Shown: positions 1 to 8,945, counted from the first letter of the stretch. The stretch: DNA of 64,000 nucleotides from Streptomyces sp. Sge12 (GCF_002080455.1 NZ_CP020555.1:7678501-7742500); one strand, 5' to 3'. The notes: generated by a model not told the origin, from the letters alone. Program-made: numbers and translations.

Positions 1-1049
1 CCGATGACGTTCTTGGCCTCCTCCCGGGTGAGCCGCATGTTCAGGAAGCCCTCGCCGCGCAGGGAGTTCAGGAGGAAGCGGTTCTGCGACACCGTGAGCA
101 GCACGCTCATCGGGTCCGGCAGCTTCGACTTGACCCGCAGCCCCAGCACGATGTCCTGAAGGTGCTCGCCGTCGAGGGAGTAGATCGACGCGTCGGCCGC
201 ACCGAAGCGGTCGGCGTAGTGCTCTCGGGTACGGGAGCGGCCGCCCTCGCAGACCACCAGAACGTGCTCCTGGGTGAGCCGGTTCTGCTGCTCCGTCACG
301 TCGAACCGCTTGGGGACGAGCCGGATGGCCGGCCGCCGGTTCGCCAGGTCCAGCAGCCGGTCCTCGATGTGGGCGATCCGGATGTTGCGGGGCGGGCGCC
401 CGTCGACCGAGTCCGGGCCGACGGGCCACATCTCGGAGTAGGCGCCGCCGTCGTCGAAGAGCGCGCCGAGGACCTCCTCGGACAGGGCCTGGTACTGCCG
501 GCTCTGGACGGTCACCACCTGCTGGCGGCGGAAGTTGCCCTGGGTCTCGTCCTTCCAGACGACCGTGGAACCCTTCCTGGTCCAGCGCCCGTCGTACAGG
601 GTGATGGCGGTCCGGCCGGGCAGCATCTCGTCGAGCGCCAGGGCGAAGGCGAGGCCGACCGGGCCGCCGCCGGTGATGGTGACCCGCAGCATTCCGGGGT
701 CCGTGGTGCTGGCCCGGGGGATGGCCATGAGAGAGAGGTCCATGACCGTCTCCATGGAGTCCTGCGCCTCATAGAGGAACGTTTCGTCGCCGATCCGGAT
801 GCAGTCGTTCGGGCGCAGCACATGCCGTGTGACGCGCTGGTCGTTGACGAACGTGCCGTTTCGGCTGTCCCGGTCGTAGAGGACGAAACCGGGGTCCTCC
901 GTGAGGATCTCGGCGTGCAGCCGGGAGGCACTGGGGCTTACGATCACGACGCCGTTGTCGCTCTTGCGCCCGAAGCTGAGGGGCTCGCTGCCCAGAACCA
1001 CGCTCTGTCCGGTGAACGGACCCGTGCGCCCAACGATGACCGATGGCAC
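1..1049 (-). CDS. FHA domain protein fused to a Rossmann-type FAD/NAD(P)-binding domain (3' end outside window)
   Basis: Read on the minus strand from a GTG at 1049, preceded by AAGGGG about seven bases upstream, and open to the window edge (349 codons visible). Residues about 20-75 form an FHA phosphothreonine-binding fold: the RLHAEI and NGTFVN motifs carry the Ser/Arg, His and Asn positions expected of the family. From about residue 120 a second domain starts with beta strand plus GGGPVG, a Rossmann dinucleotide-binding loop like that of flavin monooxygenases. The C terminus lies before base 1. It is transcribed divergently from a Ser/Thr kinase, so a plausible role is docking on kinase-phosphorylated proteins; that is inference. 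Substrate and redox activity cannot be told from the visible part. Confidence 0.8.
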   Translation of the reverse strand, partial: MPSVIVGRTGPFTGQSVVLGSEPLSFGRKSDNGVVIVSPSASRLHAEILTEDPGFVLYDRDSRNGTFVNDQRVTRHVLRPNDCIRIGDETFLYEAQDSMETVMDLSLMAIPRASTTDPGMLRVTITGGGPVGLAFALALDEMLPGRTAITLYDGRWTRKGSTVVWKDETQGNFRRQQVVTVQSRQYQALSEEVLGALFDDGGAYSEMWPVGPDSVDGRPPRNIRIAHIEDRLLDLANRRPAIRLVPKRFDVTEQQNRLTQEHVLVVCEGGRSRTREHYADRFGAADASIYSLDGEHLQDIVLGLRVKSKLPDPMSVLLTVSQNRFLLNSLRGEGFLNMRLTREEAKNVI

Positions 1050-1082
1050 TCCACACCCCTTGAAAACGACGCCGCTGATACC

Positions 1083-1128
1083 CGTACGACTTCCTCGTAC
1101 GACTGCAACACGTCATCGAGAACGTGTT
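1083..1128. promoter_or_regulatory. Direct repeat and dyad in the FHA/kinase divergent intergenic region
   Basis: CGTACGACT occurs twice as a direct repeat (1083-1091 and 1096-1104, period 13). Just beside it AACACGT and ACGTGTT form a perfect 7-bp inverted repeat with an 8-nt spacer (1107-1128). They lie between two diverging start codons, so they are candidate operators. No regulator is assigned. Confidence 0.4.
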
Positions 1129-1229
1129 CGGTTCAACCATTTCTGAGAATCTTTTGAGCCCCACTGAACCCGGGGCCCGGCCCGTACGTGATGTTCGCGT
1201 CGGCCGGCGACGAGAGGGAGACCGCCCCC

Positions 1230-2849
1230 ATGTACAACGACGAAACCGAGACCGTGACGGAGACCGCGCTCGCGGGCACCACCGCGGCGACCAGCGCGGA
1301 TACCGCCACCACCGCGGCCACCACCGCGGGTACGGTCGCGGACGCGGCCGGGGGCACGGACACGGTCACCACCGCCGCCGCACCGGGGCCGGAGAGCGCG
1401 CAGCGGCTCGTCGCGGGCCGCTACCGGCTGCTGTCCCGGCTCGGGGAAGGCGGCATGGGCACCGTGTGGCGGGCCCGCGACGAGACCCTGCACCGGGAGG
1501 TCGCCGTCAAGGAGGTGCGGGCGCCGGCCGGACTGCGGGCCGGTGACATCACACGGATGTACAGCCGCCTGGAGCGGGAGGCGTGGGCGGCCGCCCGCAT
1601 ACCCGACCGCAATGTGGTCACGGTCCACGACGTGGTCATGGAGGACGACCGGCCCTGGATCGTGATGGAACTGATCCGCGGGCAGTCGCTGGCCGATCTG
1701 CTGCGGGCCGAGGGGCCGCTCACCCCGCGACACGCCGCGCACATCGGCGCGGAAGTGCTGAGCGCGCTGCGCGCCGCGCACGCCGCCGGTGTCGAGCACC
1801 GGGACGTGAAGCCGGCGAACGTACTGCTCGCACAGGACGGGCGCGTGGTGCTCAGCGACTTCGGGATCGCGGTGGTCGAGGGCAGTACCGCCCTGACGAT
1901 GACCGGCGAAGTGGTCGGTTCGCCCGAGTACCTGCCGCCGGAGCGGGCGCTGGGCCGCCCCTCGGGCCCCGAGTCCGACCTGTGGTCCCTCGGCGTGATG
2001 CTGTACGCGGCCGTGGAGGGGATCTCCCCGTTCCGGCAGGACACCGCGCTGAGCACCCTGCGGGCCGTGGTGGACGAGGAACCGCCGGAGCCGACCCGTG
2101 CCGGCCCGCTGGCGCCGGTCATCGCCGGGCTGCTCCGCAAGGAGCCCGCGGCGCGGACCCCCGCTGCCGAAGTCGCCGTGGCCCTGCGGGACATCGCGCA
2201 CGAACCGGACGCCACGACGGCAGCCTCCCGTATCCTCCCGAGCCCGACCGCGACCGCGACCCCGACTCCGGCGCAGACCGCCACGGCCCCCGTCCCCGTG
2301 CCCGAGGGGACCGCCACCACGGCGGAGGCAACCGCGGCGGAGGCAGCCGCCCCGCCCGCGGCCGTCGCGCCGCCCGCGCCCCCGGAGGCCGCCACCCCGC
2401 GCCGCATGCCCCGTACGGCGGTCCTCCTCACCGCCGGCGCGGCCGCCTGCGTACTGATCGCCGGTGGGCTCGCCTACGCACTCAACGGCAACGACGCGAA
2501 CACCGACCCCGGTTCGGGCGTACGGGTGTCGGTGGCGGGTGCGAACACGACCTACACCGGCAGCTGCCCCACCCCCGAGGGCCGGGCCCCGGCCTTCACC
2601 GCGACCTTCACCGCGCCCGAGCCGACGCTGATCTCCTACCGCTGGGTGTCGGGCGACGGCTCCGTGGTGGATCCCCACTGGCGGACCATGTCCATCGGGG
2701 ACAAGGCCAACCCCACGGGACACGACACCGTGCGCCTGACGACCTACACGAAGGCGGGCACCCTGACCACCGGGATGGCAGTGGAACTCCAGAGCCCCAC
2801 CCGCACCCTCTCCAACCCGGTCCCCTTCTCGATCACCTGCACCGGCTGA
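1230..2849 (+). CDS. Membrane Ser/Thr protein kinase (Hanks type)
   Basis: 539 residues from an ATG with GAGAGGGAG about ten bases upstream; an in-frame GTG at 1188 is possible but has no better ribosome site. After a Thr/Ala-rich N-terminal tail, the kinase domain runs from about residue 67 to 320: glycine loop GEGGMG, ATP lysine in VAVKEV (near 94), HRDVKPAN catalytic loop (Asp near 192), SDFG magnesium loop and SPEYLPPE. A Pro/Ala/Thr linker leads to one membrane helix (about 395-417) and an extracellular C-terminal domain of about 120 residues with no PASTA repeats, probably the sensor. The divergent FHA protein is a candidate partner. Kinase identity is secure; the signal is unknown. Confidence 0.93.
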   Translation: MYNDETETVTETALAGTTAATSADTATTAATTAGTVADAAGGTDTVTTAAAPGPESAQRLVAGRYRLLSRLGEGGMGTVWRARDETLHREVAVKEVRAPAGLRAGDITRMYSRLEREAWAAARIPDRNVVTVHDVVMEDDRPWIVMELIRGQSLADLLRAEGPLTPRHAAHIGAEVLSALRAAHAAGVEHRDVKPANVLLAQDGRVVLSDFGIAVVEGSTALTMTGEVVGSPEYLPPERALGRPSGPESDLWSLGVMLYAAVEGISPFRQDTALSTLRAVVDEEPPEPTRAGPLAPVIAGLLRKEPAARTPAAEVAVALRDIAHEPDATTAASRILPSPTATATPTPAQTATAPVPVPEGTATTAEATAAEAAAPPAAVAPPAPPEAATPRRMPRTAVLLTAGAAACVLIAGGLAYALNGNDANTDPGSGVRVSVAGANTTYTGSCPTPEGRAPAFTATFTAPEPTLISYRWVSGDGSVVDPHWRTMSIGDKANPTGHDTVRLTTYTKAGTLTTGMAVELQSPTRTLSNPVPFSITCTG

Positions 2850-2870
2850 ACCCCGCCCTGCCCCCTGCCC

Positions 2871-2900
2871 GCCCGTCACTGCTCCCGCACGGTGACGGGC
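2871..2900. terminator. Bidirectional terminator hairpin
   Basis: GCCCGTCAC and GTGACGGGC form a perfect 9-bp stem around a 12-nt loop, between the convergent kinase and imine-reductase-like genes. Confidence 0.65.
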
Positions 2901-2922
2901 CCGGCCGCGGCCGAGCGGCAGG

Positions 2923-3819
2923 TCACCGCCGGTCGGCGCCGGCGCGCAAGGACTCCACGGCCCGGGACAGGCTTGATTCGGCGTGTCCGGCGCGGAGTTG
3001 GTCGTCGAAGAGCCGCAGCAGTGGAGCCAGCAGGTCCGTGGGCAGTCCCTGTGCCTCCGTGGCGGTGAGGATGTTCCGCAGCCCCACCGCGTTGATCTCC
3101 AGGTTGGAGGTGGTCGTGCCGTACTCCCCGGCGTCGATCTCCTCCGCGAAGGCCGGCAGCGCGTCGGCGGCGGCCGTCAGCCACCGGACCAGCGGGCGGG
3201 TCAGTTCCGCCGCGCCGATCCCGGCCGTGCCGGCCAGCGCCACCGCCTGGAAGAAACCGGCGAACATCCCGTACATGCCGCTCAGCAGGGCGGTGTCGTA
3301 CACGGAGGAGAGCTCGGGAGCCGGGCCGACGAGGCTGCCCTCGCCGATGGCGTCGAGGACCGCACGGTAGGTCCGGTACGCCTCCTCGTCGCCGCTGTAG
3401 AGGACGAAGGCGGCGGCGGTACCGATGGTCTGCGGCACCGCGTAGACCGCGCCGTCCAGGTACGCGGCCTGCTGATCGGCCACCCAGGCGCCGAGGGCGC
3501 GCGCGGCCGACGGCGTGCCGGTGGTCAGGTTGACGACGGTACGGCCCTTCAGCGCCCCGGCCGTCGGCAGCAGCAGCTCGCGGACCGTGTCGTAGTCCAG
3601 CACCGCGACGACGACGAGTTCGCCAGCCGCCACCGCATCGGCGGGCGTGGCCGCGAGGGACGCCCCGCGGGCCACCAGGGCGTCGGCCCGGCCGGCGGAG
3701 CGGTTCCAGACGGTGGTCGGATGACCCTGTGTCAGGTAGGCCTCGGCCAGGGCCCGGCCGAGGTTGCCCAGGCCGATGACACTGACCGGGACCTTGTGCG
3801 GTGCGGCGGTTTCGCTCAT
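2923..3819 (-). CDS. Imine-reductase-like NADPH-dependent oxidoreductase
   Basis: 298 residues from an ATG with AGGAGAG upstream. The N terminus is a Rossmann fold with GLGNLG and a VWNRS segment typical of the beta-hydroxyacid dehydrogenase superfamily. NLTTGTP and the stretch LDGAVYAVPQTIGT followed by LYSG match the imine reductase family, which reduces cyclic imines with NADPH. The C-terminal half is all-helical, as needed for the domain-swapped dimer of the family. The loop has GNLG where many members have GxMG. The gene diverges from a SARP activator across 146 bp, so that activator may control it. The physiological imine is unknown; a plain 3-hydroxyisobutyrate-dehydrogenase role is the alternative. 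Confidence 0.82.
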   Translation of the reverse strand: MSETAAPHKVPVSVIGLGNLGRALAEAYLTQGHPTTVWNRSAGRADALVARGASLAATPADAVAAGELVVVAVLDYDTVRELLLPTAGALKGRTVVNLTTGTPSAARALGAWVADQQAAYLDGAVYAVPQTIGTAAAFVLYSGDEEAYRTYRAVLDAIGEGSLVGPAPELSSVYDTALLSGMYGMFAGFFQAVALAGTAGIGAAELTRPLVRWLTAAADALPAFAEEIDAGEYGTTTSNLEINAVGLRNILTATEAQGLPTDLLAPLLRLFDDQLRAGHAESSLSRAVESLRAGADRR

Positions 3820-3877
3820 GACTGCTCTCTCCTTGCATCGGTGGTGCCGTCGAACAGGACCCACCCTGCGACGCCGC

Positions 3878-3910
3878 GCTGCCGTTCCGCTGCCGTTCCG
3901 CTGTCGGTCC
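3878..3910. promoter_or_regulatory. Three 11-bp tandem repeats, candidate SARP-binding site
   Basis: GCTGCCGTTCC, GCTGCCGTTCC and GCTGTCGGTCC follow one another exactly at 3878, 3889 and 3900. Similar but weaker 11-mers continue to about 3943. SARP activators are known to bind heptamers repeated every 11 bp, so this spacing between a SARP gene and its divergent neighbour is suggestive. Confidence 0.5.
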
Positions 3911-3915
3911 CCAGT

Positions 3916-3933
3916 CGGTCGGCTGCCCGACCG
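3916..3933. promoter_or_regulatory. Dyad CGGTCGG-N4-CCGACCG upstream of the SARP gene
   Basis: A perfect 7-bp inverted repeat with a 4-nt spacer, ending 32 bases before the SARP start codon. It could be an operator or an mRNA leader hairpin. Confidence 0.35.
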
Positions 3934-3965
3934 GCCGTCCGACCGCAGGCCGTAGGGTGATCGAC

Positions 3966-6900
3966 ATGCGAGTGGGGGTGCTGGGGCCGCTGATGGTGTG
4001 GACGGGCGACGGCGAGCCGGTGGCCGTGGCCGGAGCACGGGCGCGCCGGCTGCTCGCCCGGCTGCTGGTCGAACCGGGCCGTCCCGTCTCCGCCGACCGT
4101 CTGGTGGACGCGCTGTGGGGCGGTCCCGACGCCGCAATGCCCCGGCACCCGTACGCGAGTCTCCAGGGGCAGGTGTCGCGGCTGCGCGCCGCTCTCGGGC
4201 GCGCCGCACCGGCGGACGGCCGCAGCCGCCTGGTCCACGACGCGAGCGGGTACCGCCTGGACCTCGCGTCCGGGGAACTCGACTCACAGCGGTTCGCCGA
4301 GCTGGTCGCCCGGTCCCGCAGGCGGGAGGTGGGCCTCACCCCCGAGTCCCGGGCCGCATTGCTGGGCGAGGCCCTTTCCTCATGGCGCGGAGAGGCGTAC
4401 GCGGGCCACACCGACGACCCGGCCGTCGGCGCCGCGGCCTCCCGGCTGGAGGAGGAACGCCTCTCCGCGCACGAGGAGTTGCTCGACCTGCGGGTCTCCC
4501 TGGGCGAGCAGCACGCCGTCCTCGGCGAGCTCGACCAGCTCGTCACGGCCCACCCACTGCGTGAACGACTGCGCGCGGTCCAGCTGCGCGCCTTGTACCG
4601 GGCCGGACGCCAGACGGAGGCGCTGGAGAGCTACGAGGTGCTGCGCGGCAGACTCGCCCATGACCTCGGGCTGGACCCGGGACGGGAGTTGACGGCGCTG
4701 CGACAGGCGATCCTCCGGCAGGACGGCGACCTCGAACACCTTCCACCGGCCCAGGACGGCACGGCCGCCACCGTCCTACGAGCCGTTCCCCAGGCCGTCC
4801 CCCCGACCGCGTCGCCCGCCGCCGCGCACGGCGGTGCGGGCGGAACGCTGCCCGAGCCGCTCACCCGCCTCCTGGGGCGCGACGCGGATCTCGACGCCGT
4901 CGGCGCCCTGTTGAGCCACTCCCGGCTCGTCACCCTCACAGGAACCGGCGGCGTGGGCAAGACCCGGCTGGCGGTCGAATGCGCCGGGCGGGCCGCCGCC
5001 CGCCACCCGGGCGGCACGTGGCTGGTCGAGCTCGCGCCGCTCCCCGCGGGCGCCCCGGCCGATGCGGTGGCCGCGGCGGTACTGCGGACCCTGGGCGTAC
5101 ACAGACCCGACGGGGAACGGGCCGACGCGGTGCGGCTGCTCGTGGGCGCGCTGCGGGAGCGGAACCTGCTGCTCCTGCTCGACAACTGCGAGCACCTGCC
5201 CGACGCCGTGGCCGAGGTGCTCGAAGCCGTACTTCCGCAGGCGCCCGGACTGTCCGTGCTGGCCACCGGACAGGAGCCGCTCGCCCTGGCGGGGGAGGCG
5301 GTACACCCCCTCGCGCCCCTCGCGCCCGCCGATGCCGTCGCCCTGTTCACGGCCCGCGCCGGACTCCCCTCGAACGGCCCGGCCACTGCACGGGACGCGG
5401 CGGCCGTCGAGACCCTGTGCGCCCGGCTCGACGGGCTGCCCCTCGCTCTGGAACTGGCCGCCGCCCGCGCGCGGGCCCTGGGCGTGCACGGACTGCTCGC
5501 CGGCCTCGACGACCGGTTCACCCTCCTCTCGCGGGGGCTGCGCGGCCTGCCCCCGCGGCAGCGGACGCTGCGTGCGGTGATCGACTGGAGCTGGGCGCTG
5601 CTCGGCGGCGCGGAAGAGGCCGTACTGCGACGGCTGTCCGTACACGGCGGTGACGCCTCCGAGGAGGCCGCGCGCGCCGTGTGCGCGGACGCCGGCCCGG
5701 GCCCGGACGTGCGGGAGCACCACGTACCGCTGCTGCTGGACCGCCTCGTCGAGCGTTCGCTCGTGGTCCTGGTCGATCGGCCGGAGGACGGCCGCCGCTA
5801 CCGGCTGCTGGAATCCGTCAAGGACTACGCACGGGAGCGGCTGCGCGCGACCGGCGAGGAGGCCGACACCCGAGCCCGGCACGGCACGTACTACCGGGAA
5901 CTCGCCCTGCGCGCCGAGCCGCTGCTGCGCGGCCCGCACCAGCGGCTCTGGCTCGCCCGGCTCGACGCCGCCGAGGCGGAGCTGCACCCGGCGGTCGAGG
6001 ACGCGCTGGCGCGCGGCCACCTGGTACCGGCCCTGCGGTCGGCACGCGCACTGGCCCGGTACTGGCTGCTGCGCGGCCGGCCCGCGGAGGCCGGCCGCCT
6101 GCTCGACGCCTGCCTCGCGGCGGAGCGCGCACACCGCGCACCCCCTGCCGGGCCGGGCCGGGGCCCGTACGCGGGGGAGCGGATCGCCGCCACGGCGCTG
6201 GCGACGGCCTGGCGGGCCGGCCTCACCGTGTGGGAAGGAACGCCGACGTCCGCCGCGGGCCTGCTGCGGACCGCGGCGGCCACCCTCGACGCCCGGGAGG
6301 TGGCCGGCCACGACCCGCTGGGTCACGCCCACGCCCTGTGGTTCCTGGCGGCCGCACAGATGGGCGCGGGAGACGTGCCCACGGGCGAGCAACTCGCCGA
6401 CCGGGCACTGATCGCGGCCGAGGGGCTCGGCGACGCCTGGGGGACCGCAGCCGCGCTCGCCGTGCGCGCCCGGCACGCCCTCGCCCACGGCGACCTGGCC
6501 GCAGTACGCCGCGACGCGGAGCGCGCCGCGCACCTGTTCGGCGGACTGGGCGACCGCTGGGGCCTGTTGCAGACGGTCTTCCCCCGCGCCGCGCTGCACG
6601 AGATCGCGGGCGAGTACCGGCACGCGTCCCGGCTGCACGAGGAGGGCCTGGCCATCGCCCAGGAGCTCGGGCTGCGGACCGAGGCCGGGAAGCGGCTGTG
6701 CGCACTGGGCCGGCTGGCCTTCCTGGCGGGCGCGTACGAGGAGAGCCGGCAACGGCACGCCGAAGCCATGCGGCTGGCCGGGGAGCAGAGCCACCGCGCC
6801 GGGGAGGCCGACGCCCGGATCGGACTCGGCATGGTCGCGCGCCGCACCGGCGACCTCGCCGGCGCCGAGGAGCACATGCAGGCGGTGCTGACATGGTTCC

Positions 6901-7277
6901 GGGACGCCGGCTACGCACCGGGCACGACGCTCGCCCTCGCCGAACTCGGCTTCACGGCCGAACTGCGGGGGGACGCGGACCGGGCCCGCGCCCTGCACAC
7001 CGAAGGACTGGCGGCCGCGCGAGCGCTGGGGGACGTACGGGCCGTGGCCCTGGCCCTGGAGGGCCTGGCGGGCGCAGCCGCGGCCGGCGGCGACCCCGAG
7101 CGGGCGGCCGCTCTGCTCGGCGCCGCCCACACGGCCCGCACCTCGGTCGGTGCCCCGCTCCCGCCCGCCGAACGCCACGACGTGGACCGCACCTGGTCGG
7201 CCTGCCTGTCCGCACTGGGCCCCGCGACCGCCGACGCGGCCTTCGCCCGGGGCACGGCGCACCCGGCCGATGCCTAG
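3966..7277 (+). CDS. SARP-type regulator with BTAD, NB-ARC ATPase and TPR-like domains (AfsR class)
   Basis: 1103 residues from an ATG with AGGG eight bases upstream; a GTG at 3957 is an alternative. The start MRVGVLGPL and residues 1-95 form the OmpR-like winged helix of SARPs, 96-245 the bacterial transcriptional activation domain. An NB-ARC/STAND ATPase follows: P-loop GTGGVGKT at about 325-332, Walker B LLLLDNCEH and DGLPLALEL further on. The C-terminal 450 residues are Ala/Leu/Arg-rich helical repeats resembling TPRs. Such proteins activate secondary-metabolite genes and are gated by ATP and a ligand. No biosynthetic cluster is adjacent; the divergent imine-reductase-like gene is the nearest target candidate. 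A MITE-like element begins at its stop codon. Confidence 0.92.
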   Translation: MRVGVLGPLMVWTGDGEPVAVAGARARRLLARLLVEPGRPVSADRLVDALWGGPDAAMPRHPYASLQGQVSRLRAALGRAAPADGRSRLVHDASGYRLDLASGELDSQRFAELVARSRRREVGLTPESRAALLGEALSSWRGEAYAGHTDDPAVGAAASRLEEERLSAHEELLDLRVSLGEQHAVLGELDQLVTAHPLRERLRAVQLRALYRAGRQTEALESYEVLRGRLAHDLGLDPGRELTALRQAILRQDGDLEHLPPAQDGTAATVLRAVPQAVPPTASPAAAHGGAGGTLPEPLTRLLGRDADLDAVGALLSHSRLVTLTGTGGVGKTRLAVECAGRAAARHPGGTWLVELAPLPAGAPADAVAAAVLRTLGVHRPDGERADAVRLLVGALRERNLLLLLDNCEHLPDAVAEVLEAVLPQAPGLSVLATGQEPLALAGEAVHPLAPLAPADAVALFTARAGLPSNGPATARDAAAVETLCARLDGLPLALELAAARARALGVHGLLAGLDDRFTLLSRGLRGLPPRQRTLRAVIDWSWALLGGAEEAVLRRLSVHGGDASEEAARAVCADAGPGPDVREHHVPLLLDRLVERSLVVLVDRPEDGRRYRLLESVKDYARERLRATGEEADTRARHGTYYRELALRAEPLLRGPHQRLWLARLDAAEAELHPAVEDALARGHLVPALRSARALARYWLLRGRPAEAGRLLDACLAAERAHRAPPAGPGRGPYAGERIAATALATAWRAGLTVWEGTPTSAAGLLRTAAATLDAREVAGHDPLGHAHALWFLAAAQMGAGDVPTGEQLADRALIAAEGLGDAWGTAAALAVRARHALAHGDLAAVRRDAERAAHLFGGLGDRWGLLQTVFPRAALHEIAGEYRHASRLHEEGLAIAQELGLRTEAGKRLCALGRLAFLAGAYEESRQRHAEAMRLAGEQSHRAGEADARIGLGMVARRTGDLAGAEEHMQAVLTWFRDAGYAPGTTLALAELGFTAELRGDADRARALHTEGLAAARALGDVRAVALALEGLAGAAAAGGDPERAAALLGAAHTARTSVGAPLPPAERHDVDRTWSACLSALGPATADAAFARGTAHPADA

Positions 7278-7438
7278 GCCGTCTCTTTCGGATCGTGCCG
7301 GGCCCGCGATGCCCGGTAGCGCACCTCGCCGCGTTGCCGGGGTGTTCGAGTACGTCGCGTACACGGGCGCCCCTCCGCCTTGCCGTGTACGGCACCGGAC
7401 ACCGCGGGCTCGGCCGACAAGATCCGAAAGACACGACC
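7277..7438. mobile_element. MITE-like element with 18-bp terminal inverted repeats
   Basis: The left end (7277-7294) and the reverse complement of the right end (7421-7438) match at 16 of 18 bases around a shared core TCTTTCGGATC. Similarity continues inward for about 25 more bases, and an inner hairpin (CGTACACGG at 7358 with CCGTGTACG at 7383) lies inside. There is no coding frame of its own. The left end begins on the last base of the SARP stop codon. I see no clear target-site duplication, so it could also be the fused ends of a lost insertion sequence. Confidence 0.5.
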
Positions 7439-7539
7439 CGGGCCACCGGCCGTGCGCGGCCCCGGCCACCCCTCGCGGGCCGGTGACTTCGCCCGCTCCC
7501 GTCGGCGGCCCGGCCGGTCGGCCGCGGACGCGGCGGAGC

Positions 7540-8805
7540 CTACGACCCGGAGGGCCCGCGCCTCGTGGCCGTGCGGCGGGGGAGCAGCAGGGGGGTCGCC
7601 AGGAGGAGGGCGCCGAGCAGGGCCACGGCCGTATGCGGCCCGAGCAGGGTGCCCAGGACGCCCCAGACGGCCGTGAGGAGCGCGGTCGAGGCCCTGGTCG
7701 TCACGGCCCAGGCGGTCAGCGTGCGGGTGATCCGGTCGGTCGCGGTGCGCTCGAGCCGGTACGTGGCGTGGACGGGGTTGAAGACCCCGCAGCACAGGAT
7801 GAGCCCGAACTCGACGCCCATCACCAGCAGCAGCCCGCCGGCGCCCGGTCCCACGAACGCCAGGCCGACGGGCCAGAGCGCGCGCAGCGTCCCGGCGGCG
7901 ACCAGGACCTCACGCTGCCCGAACCGGGCCACGAGCGGCCGGGCCAGCCGCGCACCGATCAGCCCCCCGATCGACGGAGCGGCGAAGGCGAGGCCGTACT
8001 GCCACGGCGCGAACCCGAGCCGGCCGAGCATCAGGACGGCCAGCAGGGGTTGTGCCGCCATCACCAGGCCGTTGAACAGGGCGGTGTTGAAGAACAGCGG
8101 ACGCAGCGACGCGTCGGCCAGGATGTACCGCCAGCCGTCGAGCAGGTCACCGGGCCGGACCCGCCGGGCCTTGCGGTGCTCGGGCCGCGGCTCGGGTCCG
8201 CCCGTCGCGCGGATGCCCAGCGCCGAGAGGAGGTGGCTCACCGCGTCCGCCGCCACGGTCGCCACCGGTCCCAGGAAGCCGATCGCCGCGCCGCCCAGCG
8301 GCGGTCCGATGATCGTGGTCGTCCAGGCCGTGGCCTCGAAGCGGGCATTGGCGGCGAGCAGGTCCTCGGCCGGCACCAGCGTCTTCAGGTACGCGCCGGA
8401 GGCGGCGCGGAAGGTGATGTCGCCCGCCGCGGCGACGACCGACACCAGCAGGAGCTGGACGTAGGTGAGCGCACCGAGCGCGAACGCGACGGGGACCGTC
8501 AGCAGCGCCGCGCACCGCGCCAGGTCCATCGCGATCAGCACCGGGCGCTTGCGGCGGAACTCCACCCACGGGCCGAGCGGCACCGCCACGGCCGCACCCA
8601 CCGCGGCTCCCACGGCGGAGAGCGCGGCGACCTCGGCCGGTCCGGCGTGCAGCACCTGGACGGCGATCACGGGGAACGCGCCGAAGGCGAGCCACGTCCC
8701 GAGCGCGCTGGTCCCGTACGCTGCCCAGAGCCACCCGAACCGGTGCCCCAGCCCGCGCCCGAGGCGGTCTCCCAGCCGGTTGCCCACCCGATGTCCGCTC
8801 CCCAT
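7540..8805 (-). CDS. MFS transporter, probable drug/metabolite exporter
   Basis: 421 residues if translation begins at the ATG MGSGHRVG; in-frame GTG codons upstream are possible because no strong ribosome site marks the start. About twelve hydrophobic segments, an acidic/basic cytoplasmic loop around FRRKRP after helix 3 and a long central loop after GPEPRPEHRKARR fit the 12-helix MFS fold; the ALSAVGAAVGAAVAVPLG stretch resembles the EntS/DHA3-like exporters. It diverges from a LysR regulator with a perfect palindrome between them, so it is probably the regulated target. The substrate is unknown. Confidence 0.83.
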   Translation of the reverse strand: MGSGHRVGNRLGDRLGRGLGHRFGWLWAAYGTSALGTWLAFGAFPVIAVQVLHAGPAEVAALSAVGAAVGAAVAVPLGPWVEFRRKRPVLIAMDLARCAALLTVPVAFALGALTYVQLLLVSVVAAAGDITFRAASGAYLKTLVPAEDLLAANARFEATAWTTTIIGPPLGGAAIGFLGPVATVAADAVSHLLSALGIRATGGPEPRPEHRKARRVRPGDLLDGWRYILADASLRPLFFNTALFNGLVMAAQPLLAVLMLGRLGFAPWQYGLAFAAPSIGGLIGARLARPLVARFGQREVLVAAGTLRALWPVGLAFVGPGAGGLLLVMGVEFGLILCCGVFNPVHATYRLERTATDRITRTLTAWAVTTRASTALLTAVWGVLGTLLGPHTAVALLGALLLATPLLLPRRTATRRGPSGS

Positions 8806-8911
8806 GCTTGCCCGATGCCCCCTGGCCGCCCCCACCCGCACAACCGATGTGCGATCGGCATCATCAAAGCGAGCAACACCTCCAGGGATCAAACAACCGA
8901 AGAGCCCTCAG

Positions 8912-8930
8912 CCACAACCACTGGTTGTGG
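8912..8930. promoter_or_regulatory. 19-bp perfect palindrome, LysR operator candidate
   Basis: CCACAACCACTGGTTGTGG has 9-bp arms around one base. It ends 15 bases before the LysR start codon and faces the divergent MFS gene. LysR boxes are usually interrupted dyads; the position suits autorepression and control of the exporter. Confidence 0.6.
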
Positions 8931-8945
8931 CCCTAGGTTGGCGGC

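Noticed and set aside
1113..2879. 588-codon minus-strand frame under the kinase
   Set aside because: Gly/Arg-rich shadow of the kinase gene; no domain and no ribosome site.
4776..7469. Very long open frame on the minus strand under the SARP gene
   Set aside because: It is antisense to a protein with clear SARP, NB-ARC and helical-repeat domains. High GC keeps antisense frames open, and the translation is low-complexity Gly/Arg/Gln.
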